Shown piece by piece: positions 20,197-29,835 of a DNA stretch of 64,000 bases. The notes below the pieces were generated by a model, which saw nothing but the letters and a program-made list of their open reading frames with translations, was not told the DNA's origin and did no database searches. The DNA comes from Ichthyophis bannanicus (taxonomy: Eukaryota > Chordata > Amphibia > Gymnophiona > Ichthyophiidae). Within the stretch, counting starts at the first letter, position 1. Every line of letters starts with the position of its first letter. The DNA is taken from NCBI GenBank assembly GCA_033557465.1, contig CM066039.1:401903440-401967439 (forward strand), in the 5' to 3' direction. The position numbers and the translations under genes were made by a program.

Positions 20197-21153
20197 GTGA
20201 AGGAGGAGAAGGGAGGAGAAGGAGCCCTCAAGGGAGAAAAGGCAGCCAAGAGAGAGCAAGCAGCCAAGGGAGAGCTGGCATCCAAGGGTGGAGGAGAATC
20301 CGGAAGAGACTCAGCATTGGAGTTGGATTCAGCCTTGGAGGGAGAGCAGTTCCAGGAAGGTCCAAGAGAGTCAGATCCAGGGAGAGATCTGGGGACCAGG
20401 AGAAGCAAAGCCAAGAGCAACCGGGACCCGGTTAGCACAAGGTGCTTGGGGAGTTGCTGGCCAGACTGCAGAGAGACAGCCAGGTCTCCGGAGAGGTGTC
20501 TGAAAAAGCTTCCAGGAAGGAACTACCTTGAGCCGCACAGCAAACAGAAACAGGTCAGGAACTATTTCAAACCTCAGGGGAAAAGGTTAGATACCTTGCC
20601 TAGAAGAGACAGGAGTAGTTCTCTGGAACCTTCTCTTGAAGCCATAATTACAGAGGAGAGGTTGGGCAGAGAGAAAGTCCCAGTCAAAAGACTACAAAAG
20701 TTTTCCCACTACAGAGAACGTGACAGGAGTTCTAGCTCAGAGTGTAGCCCAGGTGCCACTAAGCAAATTACTAATTGCAGGCATCACAGCCAAGGGCTAG
20801 AGTCAGACCCTGAAGAGCACGCTGTTTTAAGGGAGCTGGTAAAGCAGTATCGAGAGAAATATTTGCCTCTCAACCAGAAAGCATATACTAGGCAGACCAG
20901 AAGGAAGGTGAGCCCTTTTTATGATGTTTTAAAAGGTGCTGGTGATTTGGAATCCTTGCAAGTGCCTAGGAGTTTTAAGGATAACAAACGGAAGCAGCTT
21001 AGAGCACTGATTAAGCAGGGGCAATCTGTAGACTCCATTAAACCTGGTCATAAGGACGTATCAGATCCTGAGCTGGAGGAAATGCAAACTGAAGCCCCTC
21101 TAAGTGATAGCAGTGGTTCAGATATGGACTGTGGGTTTTGTCAAAGGGAGTGA
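20197..21153 (+). CDS. LTR-borne open frame A, 5' copy (318 aa)
   Basis: An uninterrupted frame entirely inside the 5' LTR. The N-terminal 90 residues are Lys/Glu/Gly/Ala-rich repeats. The middle is basic, with RRDRSSSLEPSLEA and a similar RERDRSSSSECSPGA, and contains HAVLRELVKQYREKYLPL and TRRKVSPFYDVLKGAGDL, with a helical look. The last 40 residues are acidic (DVSDPELEEMQTEAPL) and end SDMDCGFCQRE. I recognise no named domain. The acidic block plus M-D-C-x-x-C ending recurs in the LTRs at 8479, 11015 and 29836. Whether it is translated is unknown; the ATG at 20197 is not chosen by any strong signal. Confidence 0.5.
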   Translation: MKEEKGGEGALKGEKAAKREQAAKGELASKGGGESGRDSALELDSALEGEQFQEGPRESDPGRDLGTRRSKAKSNRDPVSTRCLGSCWPDCRETARSPERCLKKLPGRNYLEPHSKQKQVRNYFKPQGKRLDTLPRRDRSSSLEPSLEAIITEERLGREKVPVKRLQKFSHYRERDRSSSSECSPGATKQITNCRHHSQGLESDPEEHAVLRELVKQYREKYLPLNQKAYTRQTRRKVSPFYDVLKGAGDLESLQVPRSFKDNKRKQLRALIKQGQSVDSIKPGHKDVSDPELEEMQTEAPLSDSSGSDMDCGFCQRE

Positions 21154-21613
21154 AAGCTGTATAAATGTATCCTGTAGAAGTGCTGAGAAAGCCTAACTGT
21201 TCTAACCTGAGTTTTGCACGGAGAAAGGCAGTGTTCTGCCTGTGTGGAAACTCAAGCCTAATTAAGCAGCTGTGAAGAGGAGTACAACGCTGTGAAGTTT
21301 TTCTTTATTTAGAGCATGTACCTGAAAGCAATGCCTATGTGGGGAAACAGCTGTTGTAATTGAAAGCTGGAAGAGTAAAAATGCAACGCAGGGAAGTTTT
21401 CCTTTATTGAAGCTTGTACCTGAAAGTAAGGCTTATGTATGGAAAGCTGCAGTGGTATTTGAAGCTGGAAGAAGTTTGAAAAGCTGTATGTTTTGCTTTA
21501 ATCTAGTACCTGAGAAGTATCAGGAGATCCTTGGACTTTTATTTAACACAATCTAGTAGCCACATCTTATATCTGTGTTTGGGGAAGTAGTTCAGTAAAA
21601 ACTCCTGTGCAAC

Positions 21614-21619
21614 AATAAA
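21614..21619 (+). terminator. Polyadenylation signal in the 5' LTR
   Basis: AATAAA, matched at 26777-26782 in the 3' LTR. All four LTRs in the window have this signal roughly 100-180 bases before the 3' end. Confidence 0.6.
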
Positions 21620-21799
21620 AGTTATTGTTATCCCATTCAAGCCTTCGCTGTACTTACTTGGTCCACAACTACAACGGATACCAGGCTGCAGCACTTATAA
21701 GGTTAAAAATATGTATTCTTCTCCTGTCTCGCCTGCCAACCCCTCCTAGGCAACCGCCTATGTATATCGGAGGGTGGTGAAGTGTGACAAAGAGGAGAA

Positions 21800-21836
21800 A
21801 CTGGCGTAGTTCTTCGGATATTTTTAAACTACGGCC
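21800..21836 (+). other. Hairpin just after the 5' LTR
   Basis: ggcgtagtt is followed, after a loop of about 15 bases, by aactacggcc, which can pair along 9 bases with one bulge. It lies about 12 bases past the LTR end, where a tRNA primer site is normally found. I could not match the junction sequence to a tRNA 3' end by eye. Confidence 0.45.
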
Positions 21837-22155
21837 TCACACAGAAGAGAGTCGCTTACTGACGTTGCCAATAAAGTTCTGAAAAAGGAACATTCTTGGA
21901 AGTTTTGAAAAAAAAAAAATTTTTAACACAAAAAGGTACCTAGGAAGAGCTTACAGGTCTGCAAGACTGCATCTCGGAGTGGAATATCGGCGGAGGCGGA
22001 ACGGAGTACCTGTACCAGGGATACCGCAGGGCTGATGAGCGAGACACTCCACTTGTGGCAGGTAACCAGTAGCTAAGAGGGGTTAGCTTGGATACTGCTG
22101 CAAGGGGGTGGTAAGATTGCAGGGTTGGACTGAAAGCTGAGGAGGGTGCAATTGT

Positions 22156-24321
22156 GTGTGTATCGCACTTGGTGTTGCTTTTTGTTTCCTTGCAGTATAC
22201 ATCAGGATGGAGTCAGCACAGCTAATGAGCTGGGTCGCGAAAAGATTTCAGCAGCAGCAGGTGATGTCGGCGCAAGCCCAGGAGAGGACGGCAGAGATGC
22301 TTCGCGCGCAACAGCCGCTGTTGGATCTGCTGGGATCAATGATGGGTGAACAAAAGCAAGCAGCGGAAGTGCTAAAGACTGTGTCCAGTTCATTAGGAGC
22401 TGTAGCAGGACTGGGAACAGTAGGCCAGGGTATATTCTCATTAGGCCAAATGTCAAAAGATGAGAATGTTGACGATTATCTAGAGGTTTTCGAATGCATT
22501 GCGCTCATGAGCGGTTGGCCGAAAGAACAGTGGGTCATTAGGCTAGCAACATCGCTAACGGGAGAGGCTCTCGCAGCTTACCGGGCTATGCCTAATGACC
22601 AGGCCAACAACTATGAGGCAGTGGTCAAAACCATTAGGGAAAGATTAGGCCTAACTCCAGTGGTATATCGCCGCCTTTTGCGAGGGTGCAAGTTAACCCC
22701 GGGCGAAACACCACAGGCCTTATGCCATAGAGTCAGAACCTCGGTATACAAGTGGCTATCTCCAGAGGGAAAGAGCATTGACACGATATTGGATGACATT
22801 GTGTTAGAGCAATTCGTAGAAGCATTACCAGGGGAAATACAGTCCTTCCTAATTCTACAAGACTGTAGGAACACGAGAGAGGCCATCTCGCTGGCTGACC
22901 GCTTCTTAGAGGCCAAAGCCATTGGTCAGAAGAAGATGGGTCTTTCTGATGCAGCAGTCTTGAGAATGCCAGGAGTGAAGGAGAGGTTAAGGGTGGGGGA
23001 GTATATGTCTAAGAAGCCCTTACCAAAACCTGGTTGGGAGGAGCGCAAATGCTTTGCATGTGGACGGAAGGGTCACTTGAGGAAGAATTGCAGGGATAAG
23101 CTGGTGTTAGTAACCACCCAGTCCAAGGAGGTTGGGGAGGGATTTTTACTAACAGTTCGGGTCAACAATATCCAGGTCGAAGCCCTTTTAGATTCGGGCG
23201 CCGACCAGTCAATGGTCTCTAAAGCCCTATGGAAGGAGATAGAAGCTCAGGGTGGGAATTCTGTAAGGCACCCTAAGAGCAAAATAAGAATTCGTTGTGT
23301 GCATGGCGCGTCATCGTCATATCCTTTGCACCCGGTAACTGTGGAAGGTTTGAGAAAAGACATCTCAGTAGCAGTGGTACCTATGTTACCGCATTCCATA
23401 GTTTTAGGTAGGGATTGGCCTCAATTTAAGAAAGGCCTAGTTAAAGGACTAGCCGCCACCGCAGAAGCCAAAGTCCCTAACTCTACAAAGATAGGAAAGG
23501 AACCTGTAAGGAGGGAGGGATCCGGGTTGGGCCTAGTGTCCACGCGAGCTCAAAGTAAGGCCGGTCAGGCGGACCCGGATCTCGCTAATGACCCCATGGT
23601 AGGGTTACCCTCGCACAGCGGGTTGGTGACTCCTCCTAGGGAGCGTAGGAAAGCTAAGAAGGGGGAAACACGCGAGGGGAAGCATCGCAGGGCCCAAAAC
23701 CGAAGAGAGCTAACAGCAGGACAGGAATTACCATGGGCTTCGGCCGAATTGGTGGCCAAATTCCCTTCGTTTCCCGAGGAACAAAGGCAGGACCCAGCCC
23801 TGACCCATGCCTTTAACAATGTAAATAAGGGAGCGGGATCATTGCCCCATTTTTACGTGGAGGGGAATGTGTTATACAGAGTAAGCTTAGACCCCCATTC
23901 CGGTAGTACCCGGAGGCAATTAGTGGTGCCCACTACGTTTACAAATTTGGTCTTGAGGTTGGCTCACGACCATCCGCTAGGGGGACACAAAGGAGCCCAA
24001 GGCACGTTAGACCAAATTTTGAATCGTTTTTTTTGGCCCGGGGTTTTCAGGGAAACCGCGAAATTTTGTGAAGCGTGCCCCTTATGTCAGAAGGTTACTC
24101 CCTCTTTACCAGGGAAAGTGCCTCTGATGCCTATACCCCGTATTTCTTGTCCAATTGAGCGATTAGCAATGGATATGGTCGGACCCTTAATTCGGACTCC
24201 CAGGGGATTTCAGTACATTTTAGTTATAGTGGATCATGCCACGCGATTCCCCTGGGCAGTTCCCCTAAGGAATACATCGGCACGCACTATTGCCACAGAA
24301 TTGTTGAAGCTTTTTTTGTGA
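22156..24321 (+). CDS. Gag-protease-integrase polyprotein (721 aa, 3' broken)
   Basis: The likely start is the ATG at 22207 (MESAQLMSW). Residues 100-260 are capsid; the second half (about 185-255) has SCAN-like features: KWLSPEGKSIDTILDDIVLEQ, FVEALPGE, then EAISLADRF. A CCHC knuckle is at about 297-311 (CFACGRKGHLRKNC). A protease with LLDSGADQ is at about 345 and VLGRDW at about 420. After a basic linker (about 440-540) come the integrase HHCC (HDHPLGGH ... CEACPLC, about 600-645) and the first catalytic Asp (MDMVGP, about 672). The frame stops after ELLKLFL at a T7 run, where a one-base length change would shift frame. No reverse transcriptase lies between protease and integrase. Confidence 0.85.
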   Translation: MCIALGVAFCFLAVYIRMESAQLMSWVAKRFQQQQVMSAQAQERTAEMLRAQQPLLDLLGSMMGEQKQAAEVLKTVSSSLGAVAGLGTVGQGIFSLGQMSKDENVDDYLEVFECIALMSGWPKEQWVIRLATSLTGEALAAYRAMPNDQANNYEAVVKTIRERLGLTPVVYRRLLRGCKLTPGETPQALCHRVRTSVYKWLSPEGKSIDTILDDIVLEQFVEALPGEIQSFLILQDCRNTREAISLADRFLEAKAIGQKKMGLSDAAVLRMPGVKERLRVGEYMSKKPLPKPGWEERKCFACGRKGHLRKNCRDKLVLVTTQSKEVGEGFLLTVRVNNIQVEALLDSGADQSMVSKALWKEIEAQGGNSVRHPKSKIRIRCVHGASSSYPLHPVTVEGLRKDISVAVVPMLPHSIVLGRDWPQFKKGLVKGLAATAEAKVPNSTKIGKEPVRREGSGLGLVSTRAQSKAGQADPDLANDPMVGLPSHSGLVTPPRERRKAKKGETREGKHRRAQNRRELTAGQELPWASAELVAKFPSFPEEQRQDPALTHAFNNVNKGAGSLPHFYVEGNVLYRVSLDPHSGSTRRQLVVPTTFTNLVLRLAHDHPLGGHKGAQGTLDQILNRFFWPGVFRETAKFCEACPLCQKVTPSLPGKVPLMPIPRISCPIERLAMDMVGPLIRTPRGFQYILVIVDHATRFPWAVPLRNTSARTIATELLKLFL

Positions 24322-25598
24322 GATAGGGTTCCCACGGGAAATTTTAACGGACCGGGGTACTAATTTTCTGTCTCGCTATCTGGCACAGGTCTGGGATGCC
24401 TTTGGCATTAAGCATATCAAAACGGCAGCCTACCATCCTCAGACCAATGGTCTGGTTGAACGGCAAAACCAGACCATCAAAAGAATGTTGAGGAAAAGCC
24501 TGGAGGGAGAAATGGCTGAGTGGGATATGATGCTCCCCTTCATATTGTACGCCTGTCGGGAAAGGAAGCAGGCTTCCTTAAGGTGTCTCCCCATATGAGC
24601 TTCTGTATGGGCGGGCACCCAGAGGCGTATTAGATATCTTGCGGGACCAATGGGTAGAACCCACTACGGATGAGGTAGAGATACCCCAGTTCTTAAAGGA
24701 CTTAAGGGGGCGGTTGCAGCGCACGTCTCACGTAGTGGAGGAAAATATGACCACCAGTCAGGGGCGTCAGAAAAAATATTATGACCGTCGTACCCGACCG
24801 CGTCACTTAGACATCGGAAAAAAGGTCATTGTAATGGTGCCCGGTCATAGCCCTAAATTTGAGAGTGCCTGGAAAAGACCCTGTCGGGTCATCAAACAGG
24901 TGGGGCCAGCCACATACAACGTAGAGACTAGGAAGGGGAAACAACAAAATTTCCATGTAAATGTTTTACGGCCGTGGCACAAGCGAGTAGCTTTAGCTCG
25001 GTTAGCCATAAAGAGTGATAGTTTCGCTAGCTACAGTCACCAGAGTAAAATTCCGTGCTGTTCTGGACAGGTCCAGTCAGCCCGGAATATCTTAAATGGG
25101 GGGTTATGTGACAAGGCAGAGGCTGCAGAACCTAAGAATAGGGGTTTAAAACACTTTTTGTCCTCAGAAGCTGTCAGTAAAACAGGTCAGGAAAGGGTTA
25201 AGGATCCAGCCCTGAAAGCTTCTCTGCACAAGAAAGCAGAAAGAGAGCCACACCCGAGCTCCAGACAAACTCAGGGAGCTGACGTGGGAGGAAAAGGGGC
25301 GGAGTCACACCTGATAGGGCAGCCCTGTTCACATAACCAGGAAGCAACTGTTAGTCGTGAAGAAGGAGGAGAAGGGAGGAAAAGGAGCCCTCAAGGGAGA
25401 AAAGGCAGCCAAGAGAGAGCAAGCAGCCAAGGGAGAGCTGGCATCCAAGGGTGGAGGAGAATCCGGAAGAGACTCAGCATTGGAGTTGGATTCAGCCTTG
25501 GAGGGAGAGCAGTTCCAGGAAGGTCCAAGAGAGTCAGATCCAGGGAGAGATCTGGGGACCAGGAGAAGCAAAGCCAAGAGCAACCGGGACCCGGTTAG
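24322..25598 (+). pseudogene. Integrase C-terminal part, running into the 3' LTR
   Basis: Downstream of the T7 run, the other frame continues the integrase core with TDRGTNF (second Asp) and AYHPQTNGLVERQNQT (catalytic Glu). A second break lies near 24565-24600. From 24639 an open frame of 319 codons encodes the C-terminal domain (KKYYDRRTRPRHLDIG, then HVNVLRPWHKR) and passes without a stop through the polypurine tract into the first 490 bases of the 3' LTR. Integrase joins the cDNA to host DNA. The integrase is thus coded but broken twice. Confidence 0.8.
25094..25106 (+). other. Polypurine tract
   Basis: aaatggggggtta abuts the 3' LTR start (TGTGACAAGG). It is the expected primer site for plus-strand cDNA synthesis, and its presence shows that the left edge of the 3' LTR is original. 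Confidence 0.7.
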
Positions 25599-26949
25599 CA
25601 CAAGGTGCTTGGGGAGTTGCTGGCCAGACTGCAGAGAGACAGCCAGGTCTCAGGAGAGGTGTCTGAAAAAGCTTCCAGGAAGGAACTACCTTGAGCCGCA
25701 CAGCAAACAGAAACAGGTCAGGAACTATTTCAAACCTCAGGGGAAAAGGTTAGATACCTTGCCTAGAAGAGACAGGAGTAGTTCTCTGGAACCTTCTCTT
25801 GAAGCCATAATTACAGAGGAGAGGTTGGGCAGAGAGAAAGTCCCAGTCAAAAGACTACAAAAGTTTTCCCACTACAGAGAACGTGACAGGAGTTCTAGCT
25901 CAGAGTGTAGCCCAGGTGCCACTAAGCAAATTACTAATTGCAGGCATCACAGCCAAGGGCTAGAGTCAGACCCTGAAGAGCACGCTGTTTTAAGGGAGCT
26001 GGTAAAGCAGTATCAAGAGAAATATTTGCCTCTCAACCAGAAAGCATATACTAGGCAGACCAGAAGGAAGGTGAGCCCTTTTTATGATGTTTTAAAAGGT
26101 GCTGGTGATTTGGAATCCTTGCAAGTGCCTAGGAGCTTTAAGGATAACAAACGGAAGCAGCTTAGAGCACTGATTAAGCAGTGGCAATCTGTAGACTCCA
26201 TTAAACCTGGTCATAAGGACGTATCAGATCCTGAGCTGGAGGAAATGCAAACTGAAGCCCCTCTAAGTGATAGCAGTGGTTCAGATATGGACTGTGGGTT
26301 TTGTCAAAGGGAGTGAAAGCTATATAAATGTATCCTGTAGAAGTGCTGAGAAAGCCTAACTGTTCTAACCTGAGTTTTGCACGGAGAAAGGCAGCGTTCT
26401 GCCTGTGTGGAAACTCAAGCCTAATTAAGCAGCTGTGAAGAGGAGTACAACGCTGTGAAGTTTTTCTTTATTTAGAGCATGTACCTGAAAGCAATGCCTA
26501 TGTGGGGAAACAGCTGTTGTAATTGAAAGCTGGAAGAGTAAAAATGCAACGCAGGGAAGTTTTCCTTTATTGAAGCTTGTACCTGAAAGTAAGGCTTATG
26601 TATGGAAAGCTGCAGTGGTATTTGAAGCTGGAAGAAGTTTGAAAAGCTGTATGTTTTGCTTTAATCTAGTACCTGAGAAGTATCAGGAGATCCTTGGACT
26701 TTTATTTGACACAATCTAGTAGCCACATCTTATATCTGTGTTTGGGGAAGTAGTTCAGTAAAAACTCCTGTGCAACAATAAAAGTTATTGTTATCCCATT
26801 CAAGCCTTCGCTGTACTTACTTGGTCCACAACTACAACGGATACCAGGCTGCAGCACTTATAAGGTTAAAAATATGTATTCTCCTGTCTCGCCTGCCAAC
26901 CCCTCCTAGGCAACCGCCTATGTATATCGGAGGGTGGTGAAGTGTGACA
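25107..26949 (+). repeat. 3' LTR (LTR A), 1843 bp
   Basis: Nearly identical to 19949-21789. The visible differences include two extra T in a T run at 25155-25160, an extra codon near 25360, a few point changes, and a 3-base loss near 26880. It ends GTGTGACA, followed by the target duplication ATAG. Confidence 0.9.
25357..26316 (+). CDS. LTR-borne open frame A, 3' copy (319 aa)
   Basis: The same frame as 20197-21153, open along its full length, with one extra residue near the start and substitutions including Pro to Gln, Arg to Gln and Gly to Trp. The ending MDCGFCQRE is unchanged. In genomic RNA this copy would lie downstream of the integrase and overlap its C-terminal readthrough frame. No function can be assigned from the sequence. 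Both LTR copies being open could simply reflect recent insertion. Confidence 0.5.
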   Translation: MKKEEKGGKGALKGEKAAKREQAAKGELASKGGGESGRDSALELDSALEGEQFQEGPRESDPGRDLGTRRSKAKSNRDPVSTRCLGSCWPDCRETARSQERCLKKLPGRNYLEPHSKQKQVRNYFKPQGKRLDTLPRRDRSSSLEPSLEAIITEERLGREKVPVKRLQKFSHYRERDRSSSSECSPGATKQITNCRHHSQGLESDPEEHAVLRELVKQYQEKYLPLNQKAYTRQTRRKVSPFYDVLKGAGDLESLQVPRSFKDNKRKQLRALIKQWQSVDSIKPGHKDVSDPELEEMQTEAPLSDSSGSDMDCGFCQRE

Positions 26950-27322
26950 ATAGTAACATAGAAACATGACAACAGAAAAAGACCACATGGCCTATCTAGT
27001 CTGTCCTTCCATATCAACCACTACAACAGTTCCCTTTTTTCCTTTAGAGATCCTGTGTGCTTGTCCCATGCTTCTTTTAATTCAGATACTGCCTTTATCT
27101 TTACCACCTCCACTGGGAGACTATTCCACGGATCCACCACTCTTTCCGTAAAGAAATATTTCCTCATATCACTCCTGAATCTATCCCCTTTCACCCTCAT
27201 CCCATGACCCCTCGTAGCAGAACTTGCTTTCAATCGAAAAAGGCTCTCCTCCTGTGCATTTATGCCACGGAGGTATTTAAACCTCTCAATCATATCACCT
27301 CTATTCCTCCTTTCCTCTAAGG

Positions 27323-28253
27323 CAGTGGTTCTTAACCTTGTTGGAGGTACTGAACCCCACCAGTTTCATATGCACATTCACCGAACCCTTCTTTACTGAA
27401 AAATAAAATATGATTTTTTTTCAAATTCAAGACATAGGTATATGTTTTACTGGTTCACAAAATGAATCGTGCATTAACATCACTGTGTTCAAAGAACAAA
27501 ACCAATACAATGCATGAACTCACAACAAATTACATACATAAATTATCCCAAATTCCTCTTTGTGAAAAGTTAACTTTGGCCGCTTTTCCCAGCATCAGAT
27601 TCGCCATCTTCAACACAGCTGGTTTTATGAGTGTTTCACCAATGGTGTGTGGTTTGCCCTGCTTTGCGATCAGGTAAGCAACTTCGTACGATGCTGTGAG
27701 GATCGGTTTGTTGATGGGTACAAAGCTGAGAGCAGGCAGAGTAGCCTTTTCTTCAAATCTGGCTCTCTTCACCTTGAATTCAGCAAGCGTTGTGTTCTTG
27801 TATTCCCCATCTCCATGAAGGTTAAAGGAAGTGTTCCTTTAGTTTTGCCGGTACTAGACTAGAATTGTTTAACTTGGCATTGCAAATCATGCAGCTAGGA
27901 CGCTGACTCCCCTCACGTTCTGTTATATATGCGAATCCATGTTGTACATATTCGTCCGACCACTTTCTTTTTTTGTTTGACATAGTTAGTATGGATTAAA
28001 ATATTAAGAAAGAAATCACACGACATACCATCACGACAGTCACAAGTCGACTACTGAGTGCACCAAATTCCCTGCAGCACAGATTGGCCAAGCAATGTAG
28101 CGTGATCACCTGCAGCCAATGATGGCCAAGCGGGGCGTGTCATCATGAATCATATGAGTCGGGTGCGTGTCTTGTGTCTGGACCTCCGCCGAACCCCTGA
28201 GACTGACTCACCGAACCTCTAGGGTTCGATCGAATCCAGGTTAAGAACCACTG
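27323..28253 (-). mobile_element. Non-autonomous hAT DNA transposon, 931 bp
   Basis: The ends are CAGTGGTTCTTAACCT in inverted orientation (16 bases perfect). The 8-base target duplication CTCTAAGG is at 27315-27322 and 28254-28261. Both are hallmarks of hAT elements. It holds only the 5' part of a transposase gene, so it is an internally deleted copy. Confidence 0.95.
27530..27985 (-). pseudogene. hAT transposase N-terminal remnant (ZBED type)
   Basis: From about 27983, the minus strand encodes MSNKKRKWSDEYVQHGF and a BED-finger half (CMICNAKLNNSSLVPAKLK). After a frame break near 27840 the protein continues as KRARFEEKATLPAL (27530-27772), then ILTASYEVAYLIAKQGKPHT, then ETLIKPAVLKMANLML, ending at a stop near 27530. 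This is the N-terminal third of a ZBED5-like hAT transposase. The catalytic DDE domain and dimerisation domain are absent. Confidence 0.85.
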
Positions 28254-28838
28254 CTCTAAGGTGTACATATTAAGATCAAGTCTGTCCTCATATGCTTTAT
28301 AATGAACACCACTAACCATTTTAGTAGCCACCCTCTGCACCGACTCCATCCTTATTATATCCTTTTGAGGATGCAGTCTTCGGAATTGCACACAATTCTC
28401 CAAATGAGGTCACACCAAAGACTTGTACACAGGCACTATCACCTACTTTCTTCTGCTGGCCATTCCTCTCCCTTTGCTCCCAAGCATCCTTCTAGCTTTT
28501 GTCTTGCCTTTTCTACCTGTTTAGCTACTTTAAGATCATCAGACACAATCATGCCTATGTTCCACACTTCTTTGGTGGGCAAAATATTAGATTGGATTGT
28601 TATAGTATTCCAGCACATAAAGCAAATAATTTTGCCTCTGCATATTATAGCCATGAATGATTATCACTACAATCCTGCAAACAGTTAAATATAATTATAC
28701 ACATCTACTCCTTGTCAAATTTAAAAATCTCCTAAATACCAAAAAATCGGTAGATGATAAATATTAACCACGGATAGAGTCCAATCTTTAAGAATAGAAT
28801 TACTTTCATAAACTTTTGCAGCAAAGAAAAGAAGAAAA

Positions 28839-29831
28839 ATGCAACCTCTATATTCAATCATTTCTCTGGCCATTTTAATATTACTGACTATTTCTACCAC
28901 TTCTCAAGCCCTATCTCCCTATGGATATCCTATGCCAGTTATACACACATTCCACCGTCAAGTCACTGAAGCAAGATTTTATGACCCATTCATTAATACT
29001 GAGCGTAAGCAACACCTCATCCAGATCAACCTATGCAAACTGGAGTCAACAAAAAACAAATTCAACAAAAGCACTCCCAACTTAAGATGTGCTCTTATTA
29101 ATCCACGATCTATTAGGAATAAAATACCACTCATTAATGACCTCATCACCTATAATAACTTAGACATCTTATTCATTACTGAGTCATGGCTTACAACAAA
29201 GTGTTAATCAACCAACTAAAACCAGTAGGATATGATATCCTTAACCACCAAAGGCTAAATAAAAGGTGGGGAGGAGTAACCATTCTAGCAAAAAAAAACC
29301 CTACAATTAACAAAAGGTTCAATTGAAATTTCCCAAAGCATGGACACACTCCTAGTCAAAAACTCAAACCACCTCATCTGTCTAATTTACAGACCTCCAT
29401 CATCAAAAGGAGAAGACCTAGTTGACATCAGAGATTACCTCTGCAGCAAAATCACCTCTAACAAATACACAATTGTTCTTGGAGACATTAACTTGTCTTC
29501 CACCACAACTCATCTAGCACAAGGTTTCACAGAAACAATGGAAGCTTTGGGATTCAAATAAATATACAAACCAACACACATCAAAGGAAACACTCTGGAT
29601 CTCATATTTATCCCACAAGATCCACCAAATAATACTTTTAATCCTAAAGTACAGATCCAACCGATTCCTTGGTCTGACCACTACTTGATCCACTTTAGTA
29701 TCCCACTGTTACCAAGTAAATCTAATACTAATCAAATAATTTTTCAAAGAAGAAAGTTCCGCAAATTTGATAAAGACCAATTCTTAAAGGAAATTTTACC
29801 TTCGATTCAAATGGAAACCAAGGACACCAAC
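28839..29831 (+). pseudogene. L2 endonuclease region
   Basis: The frame 28839-29207 encodes a hydrophobic start (MQPLYSIISLAILILLT), then RCALINPRSIRNKIPLINDL and LDILFITESWL, the N-terminal endonuclease signature with the catalytic Glu. A stop at 29205 breaks it. The frame at 29340-29561 carries LICLIYRPPSSKG and VLGDINLS, and later text in the other frame has PWSDHYLIHF with the SDH motif. The enzyme would nick the target. It is broken by at least three stops or shifts. Confidence 0.8.
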
Positions 29832-29835
29832 ATAC

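Larger units (their letters stand above)
19949..21789 (+). repeat. 5' LTR (LTR A), 1841 bp
   Basis: Begins TGTGACAAGG and ends GTGTGACA. AATAAA lies at 21614-21619, 170 bases before the end. The region upstream of that signal contains two overlapping open frames in the sense direction (19998-20435 and 20197-21153). Confidence 0.9.
19949..26949 (+). mobile_element. Gypsy-type LTR retrotransposon lacking RT and RNase H
   Basis: Two nearly identical LTRs (19949-21789 and 25107-26949) flank a 3.3-kb internal region. The target duplication ATAG is at 19945-19948 and 26950-26953. By eye I count about nine substitutions and three short indels between the LTRs, so insertion was fairly recent. The internal region encodes a SCAN-like capsid, zinc knuckle, protease and integrase, but no reverse transcriptase or RNase H motif on either side of the integrase. 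A polypurine tract sits just before the 3' LTR. Confidence 0.9.
26954..28690 (-). mobile_element. CR1-type LINE, antisense, split by a hAT element
   Basis: The minus-strand frame 27021-27293 reads MIERFKYLRGINAQEESLF, then SATRGHGMRVKG and YFFTERVVDPWNSLPVEVV, the CR1 C-terminal tail. The reverse transcriptase C-terminal part follows at 28262-28660. The hAT element at 27323-28253 separates the two. It starts at the 3' end sequence tagtaacatag, shared with the CR1 copies at 33975 and 44043. Confidence 0.85.

Noticed and set aside
19949..21789. Infectious retrovirus with an envelope gene
   Set aside because: No envelope-like frame, signal peptide or transmembrane segment is present between integrase and 3' LTR; the LTR frame has no membrane features.
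22156..24321. A host SCAN-domain gene
   Set aside because: Zinc knuckle, protease and integrase follow in the same frame, and LTRs with a target duplication flank it.
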